Of a DNA stretch of 33,695 nucleotides, positions 31,140 through 33,695 are shown one piece after another. The DNA comes from JBOGUF01 sp050696075 (lineage in GTDB: Bacteria; Chloroflexota; Chloroflexia; Thermomicrobiales; UBA6265). Below the pieces are notes generated by a model. The model made no database searches. It was not told the DNA's origin and saw only the letters and a list, made by a program, of their open reading frames with translations. The DNA lies in the NCBI GenBank assembly GCA_050696075.1, contig JBOGUF010000052.1:1-33695 (forward strand). Direction: 5' to 3'. A program made the position numbers and the translations under genes. The first letter of the stretch is position 1; each line of letters begins with the position of its first letter.

Positions 31140-32181
31140 GGCGAATGGGCATCTGCCGGACGACGTGGTGTTGTCGGTGGAGGACCTGTGGGTCGAGTAC
31201 CAAACGCCGGCGGGGCGGATGCAAGCGGTGCGCGGGGCGAACTTGCAGGTGCGGTCCGGTGAGTCGGTCGCCTTGATCGGGGAGAGCGGCTCCGGCAAGT
31301 CGACCATGGGGCTGGCTCTGCTGCGGCTGCTGGTGCGGACGGCCCGCGTCTCGAAAGGACGGGCCCTCTTTCGCGCCAGCGATGGGCGCGTCCTCGACCT
31401 CTTCGCGATGGATCACGACGAGTTGCGGCGCTTCCGCTGGCAGGAATGCGCGATGGTCTTCCAGGCGGCGCTCAACTCGCTCAACCCGGTGCTGAAAGTC
31501 GGCGATCACTTCGCCGAGACGGCGCGGGCGCACGGCAAGAAGGATGACCGCCAGACGCGCGAACGCGCCCTCGAACTATTGCGCATGGTCCAACTCGACC
31601 CGGATCGCGTCATCGGCTCCTACCCACACGAGCTGAGCGGCGGCATGCGCCAGCGCGTCTCGATCGCGCTCAGCCTGCTGCTCGAACCGCAACTCATCAT
31701 CCTCGACGAGCCGACGACGGCGCTCGACATCCTGACCCAGCGCGCGATCATCGACGTCATCCGCTCCCTACGCGAACGGATCACCTTCACCATGCTCTTC
31801 ATCTCGCACGACCTCTCGCTGGCGGCCGAACTGGCCGACCGGGTCGCCACGATGTACGCCGGCGATCTGGTCGAGGTCGGTCCGGTGCGCGATGTCTTCT
31901 ACCAACCGAAGCACCCGTATACGGTCGGTCTGCTCAACGCGGTGCCGCCGATTGCGGGCGAGGAGTTCACGCCCCTGACCGCGATCCCCGGCAGCCCGCC
32001 GAACATGCTCGCCATCCCCTCCGGTTGCCCCTTCCATCCCCGCTGCCCCTACGCGACCGAGATTTGCGCCAAGGAGGTCCCGCCGCTCTACGACGTCGGC
32101 CCCGCCCACGGTTCGGCCTGCTTCCACCACGATCAAGTGACGCGCACCCAAGAGGTGTGGGAGGAGGCGGGAACCTCATGA
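31126..32181 (+). CDS. Opp/Dpp-type ABC transporter ATPase (D subunit)
   Basis: A 351-aa nucleotide-binding subunit. Walker A GESGSGKST is at 52-60, signature LSGGMRQRV at 170-178, Walker B LIILDEP at 190-196, and the switch histidine is in FISHDLS. The C-terminal extension holds the conserved CPFHPRCPYATEIC, with Cys301, 307 and 314, plus a later Cys; in related OppD/DppD proteins such cysteines can ligate an iron-sulfur cluster. The start codon lies inside a heptamer repeat with no clear Shine-Dalgarno, so translation may depend on coupling to the upstream permease. Confidence 0.95.
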   Translation: MANVRANGHLPDDVVLSVEDLWVEYQTPAGRMQAVRGANLQVRSGESVALIGESGSGKSTMGLALLRLLVRTARVSKGRALFRASDGRVLDLFAMDHDELRRFRWQECAMVFQAALNSLNPVLKVGDHFAETARAHGKKDDRQTRERALELLRMVQLDPDRVIGSYPHELSGGMRQRVSIALSLLLEPQLIILDEPTTALDILTQRAIIDVIRSLRERITFTMLFISHDLSLAAELADRVATMYAGDLVEVGPVRDVFYQPKHPYTVGLLNAVPPIAGEEFTPLTAIPGSPPNMLAIPSGCPFHPRCPYATEICAKEVPPLYDVGPAHGSACFHHDQVTRTQEVWEEAGTS

Positions 32182-32263
32182 CGGGACGCCGCCCATTCGT
32201 CGTCGGCGCGGGTCCCTCCCCTACCACGAATGAAGGCGGCTCCGCCAAAGTGAGAAGCATCCG

Positions 32264-33268
32264 ATGACTGCACCCCTGCTCTCCATCGACCACGTCACCC
32301 GCGAGTTCGACACCCGCCGGGGGCGGATCAAGGCGGTTGACGACATCTCGTTGACGATCAACCGGGGCGATATCCTCTGCCTCGTCGGGGAGAGCGGCAG
32401 CGGCAAGACGACGGTGGCCCGCATGGCCGCCGGCTTGTTGGCGCCGACGTATGGCACGGTGCGCTTCGAAGGGCACGACCTGCACGGCATGGCCAAGGAC
32501 GATCACAAGGCGTACCGCCGGGCGGTCCAACTCGTCCACCAGGACCCGTATTCCTCGCTCAACCCGGTCCACACGATTGGCGATACGCTCCGCGCGCCGC
32601 TGACGCACCACAAGCTGGTCCGCGGGCGGCGTGAAGCGACGCTGCGCGCGGCGGAACTGCTCACCCAGGTCGACTTGACGCCCCCGGAGAACTTCATCAA
32701 CAAGTACCCGCACCAACTCAGCGGCGGGCAGCGGCAGCGGGTGGCCGTGGCACGGGCGCTGGCGCTCAACCCGCGGTTGATCATCGCCGACGAGGCGGTC
32801 TCGATGGTCGACGTCTCGATCCGCGTCAGCATCCTGAACACGATGCTGAAGCTGCGGAACGAGCTGGGGGTCGCCTTCCTCTTCATCACCCACGACCTGG
32901 CGGTGGTGAAGTACTTCGGCTGGGACGGGCGCGTCGGGGTGATGTATGTCGGCAAGCTGGTCGAATACGCGCGCACGCCTCAGGTGATCGGCCGGCCTCT
33001 GCATCCCTACGCGAAGGCGCTCGCCGCCGCCATCCCCGAGGCCGACCCGGACCTGACGCGAGCCAAGGACAAGCTGCAACTACGCAGCCTCGATATCCCG
33101 AACCTGACCAATTTACCGAGTGGCTGTGTCTTCCACCCGCGCTGCCCGTACTTCGTGCCCGGTCTTTGCGATGAGGTCGTGCCGGAGCTGATCGACGTCG
33201 GCGACGATCGTGAGGCCGCCTGTCACGTCGTCGCTCGCGAGCGCCTCGGCAAAGAGGCCGCGGCGTGA
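32264..33268 (+). CDS. Opp/Dpp-type ABC transporter ATPase (F subunit)
   Basis: A 334-aa nucleotide-binding subunit, partner of the D subunit. Walker A GESGSGKTT is at 42-50, signature LSGGQRQRV at 152-160, Walker B LIIADEA at 172-178, and the switch histidine is in FITHDLA. The D-loop region reads DEAVSMVDVS where the family usually has DEP(T/V)S-x-LD; Pro to Ala just after the catalytic Glu is unusual, but the catalytic Glu177 is kept. The C-terminal CVFHPRCPYFVPGLC motif mirrors the D subunit. An 82-nt gap separates it from the D gene. Confidence 0.95.
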   Translation: MTAPLLSIDHVTREFDTRRGRIKAVDDISLTINRGDILCLVGESGSGKTTVARMAAGLLAPTYGTVRFEGHDLHGMAKDDHKAYRRAVQLVHQDPYSSLNPVHTIGDTLRAPLTHHKLVRGRREATLRAAELLTQVDLTPPENFINKYPHQLSGGQRQRVAVARALALNPRLIIADEAVSMVDVSIRVSILNTMLKLRNELGVAFLFITHDLAVVKYFGWDGRVGVMYVGKLVEYARTPQVIGRPLHPYAKALAAAIPEADPDLTRAKDKLQLRSLDIPNLTNLPSGCVFHPRCPYFVPGLCDEVVPELIDVGDDREAACHVVARERLGKEAAA

Positions 33269-33273
33269 CGAGG

Positions 33274-33315
33274 GCGGCAAGGCGGCAAGGACGGCAAGGC
33301 GGCAAGGACGGCAAG
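33274..33315. repeat. 8/9-bp tandem repeat (GCGGCAAG)n after the Opp/Dpp ATPase genes
   Basis: Five units follow one another: GCGGCAAG, GCGGCAAG, GACGGCAAG, GCGGCAAG, GACGGCAAG. This is the reverse complement of the CTTGCCGC array at 28903. ATAATAGGG follows at 33322-33330. The two arrays bracket the transporter permease and ATPase genes in opposite orientation. Confidence 0.85.
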
Positions 33316-33366
33316 GATGCGATAATAGGGCCGGGCGCAACAAATGGACTGGCTTCTTGGGATTCC

Positions 33367-33411
33367 GTCGGCTTCCAGCCGACTTCCGTCACTGAGCCCG
33401 GACTTCAGTCC
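33367..33411. repeat. REP-like double hairpin
   Basis: GTCGGCT-TCC-AGCCGAC (33367-33383) and GGACT-TC-AGTCC (33400-33411) are two perfect, short-loop stems 16 nt apart. The arrangement resembles REP/BIME-type intergenic palindromes. It could also act as a partial transcription stop after the ATPase gene, though no T-run follows either stem. Confidence 0.5.
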
Positions 33412-33577
33412 AGGGCGGGGTCGATGATCACGACGGGTTTATTCAGCAACCATCGCTCGAACCGACACGTAGTAGTAAGGGAGGTGCGCTACCCGAAAGG
33501 CCCATGGTCGCTGTTGCCCATCCCGCGATGGGGCGGGTTGGGGCGTATCCACCACGAAAAGACCAAGGAGGCATCGC

Positions 33578-33695
33578 ATGGCAACCGACCGGAAGATCGA
33601 CGACATGATCCTCAGCCGCCGTCGCTTGCTCGGCACCGCGGCCGCCGCCGCCGGCGGGGCGGCCTTGGCGGGGGGCGCGCTGCCCACCTTCAGCG
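33578..33695 (+). CDS. Start of a Tat-exported protein, probably the transporter's binding protein (partial)
   Basis: ATG 33578 follows a strong AAGGAGG (33565-33571) at 6-nt spacing, and the frame stays open to the end of the window (39 codons seen). The leader has a twin-arginine motif and a long Ala/Gly-rich hydrophobic stretch (LSRRRLLGTAAAAAGGAAL), a Tat signal. Position after the two permease and two ATPase genes makes a family 5 substrate-binding protein the best guess, but no mature domain is visible. Confidence 0.65.
   Translation, partial: MATDRKIDDMILSRRRLLGTAAAAAGGAALAGGALPTFS

Larger units (their letters stand above)
33269..33577. other. Intergenic region with repeats, no gene
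   Basis: The gap between the F-subunit gene and the next gene (309 nt) holds an 8-bp tandem array (33274-33315), an ATAATAGGG motif and a double hairpin (33367-33411). The last 150 nt, including the stretch before the AAGGAGG ribosome-binding site, shows no convincing promoter. No reading frame here looks coding. Confidence 0.6.

Overview
The window is about 33.7 kb of high-GC bacterial chromosome. Sampled lines run near 63-65% G+C, with one visibly AT-richer island at about 23.86-25.45 kb. The gene style (tig-clpP-clpX, paired Uma2 genes, Gfo/Idh pairs next to ABC transporters, Tat-type substrate-binding proteins, a secreted protein with a Thr/Pro/Glu-rich tail) fits Chloroflexota, most likely a Thermomicrobia-like lineage. 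That placement is inferred from style only. No rRNA, tRNA, CRISPR array or complete insertion sequence was recognised.

Layout. (1) 0.57-4.15 kb, plus strand: the housekeeping proteostasis cluster tig, clpP, clpX. (2) 4.2-6.15 kb, minus: a tandem toxin-antitoxin array with two VapBC-like PIN pairs and one orphan antitoxin of the same family between them. (3) 6.26-14.05 kb, minus: a glycan-use locus read in the order ArsR-type regulator, sugar-binding protein, two CUT1-type permeases, secreted BNR/sialidase-like protein, family 2 glycoside hydrolase. No ATPase is present, so one from elsewhere must be shared. (4) 14.25-17.15 kb, plus: MFS transporter, DEDDh exonuclease, MoCF-domain protein; then a small minus-strand hypothetical. 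(5) 17.8-21.7 kb: a sulfatase converging on a Tat-exported SDR, followed by a decaying patch (truncated 2Fe-2S protein, MarR gene with an in-frame amber codon) and a SAM methyltransferase. (6) 21.9-23.9 kb, plus: a secreted repeat protein. (7) 24.0-25.4 kb, plus: an AT-richer two-gene island, a MerR/excisionase-like HTH protein overlapping a DUF3800 protein. Its promoter lies inside a perfect 42-bp palindrome, and a structured element follows it. (8) 25.5-28.9 kb, plus: two Gfo/Idh oxidoreductases overlapping by 4 nt, then a 733-bp tandem duplication carrying two Uma2 genes and a copied tail of the second oxidoreductase. (9) 29.1-33.7 kb, plus: an Opp/Dpp-type ABC transporter (two permeases, two ATPases), then the start of a Tat-type protein cut by the window edge, probably its binding protein.

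Cutting across these regions, many gene junctions hold short tandem repeats. Five junctions carry arrays with a 7-bp period but different unit sequences. Two oppositely oriented 8-bp arrays bracket the Opp/Dpp transporter genes. Several of these arrays contain stop codons, start codons or ribosome-binding sites.

The best candidates for something undescribed are the HTH-DUF3800 module with its palindromic promoter and trailing structured element, the period-7 junction repeats, and the tandem PIN array with shared palindromic operators.
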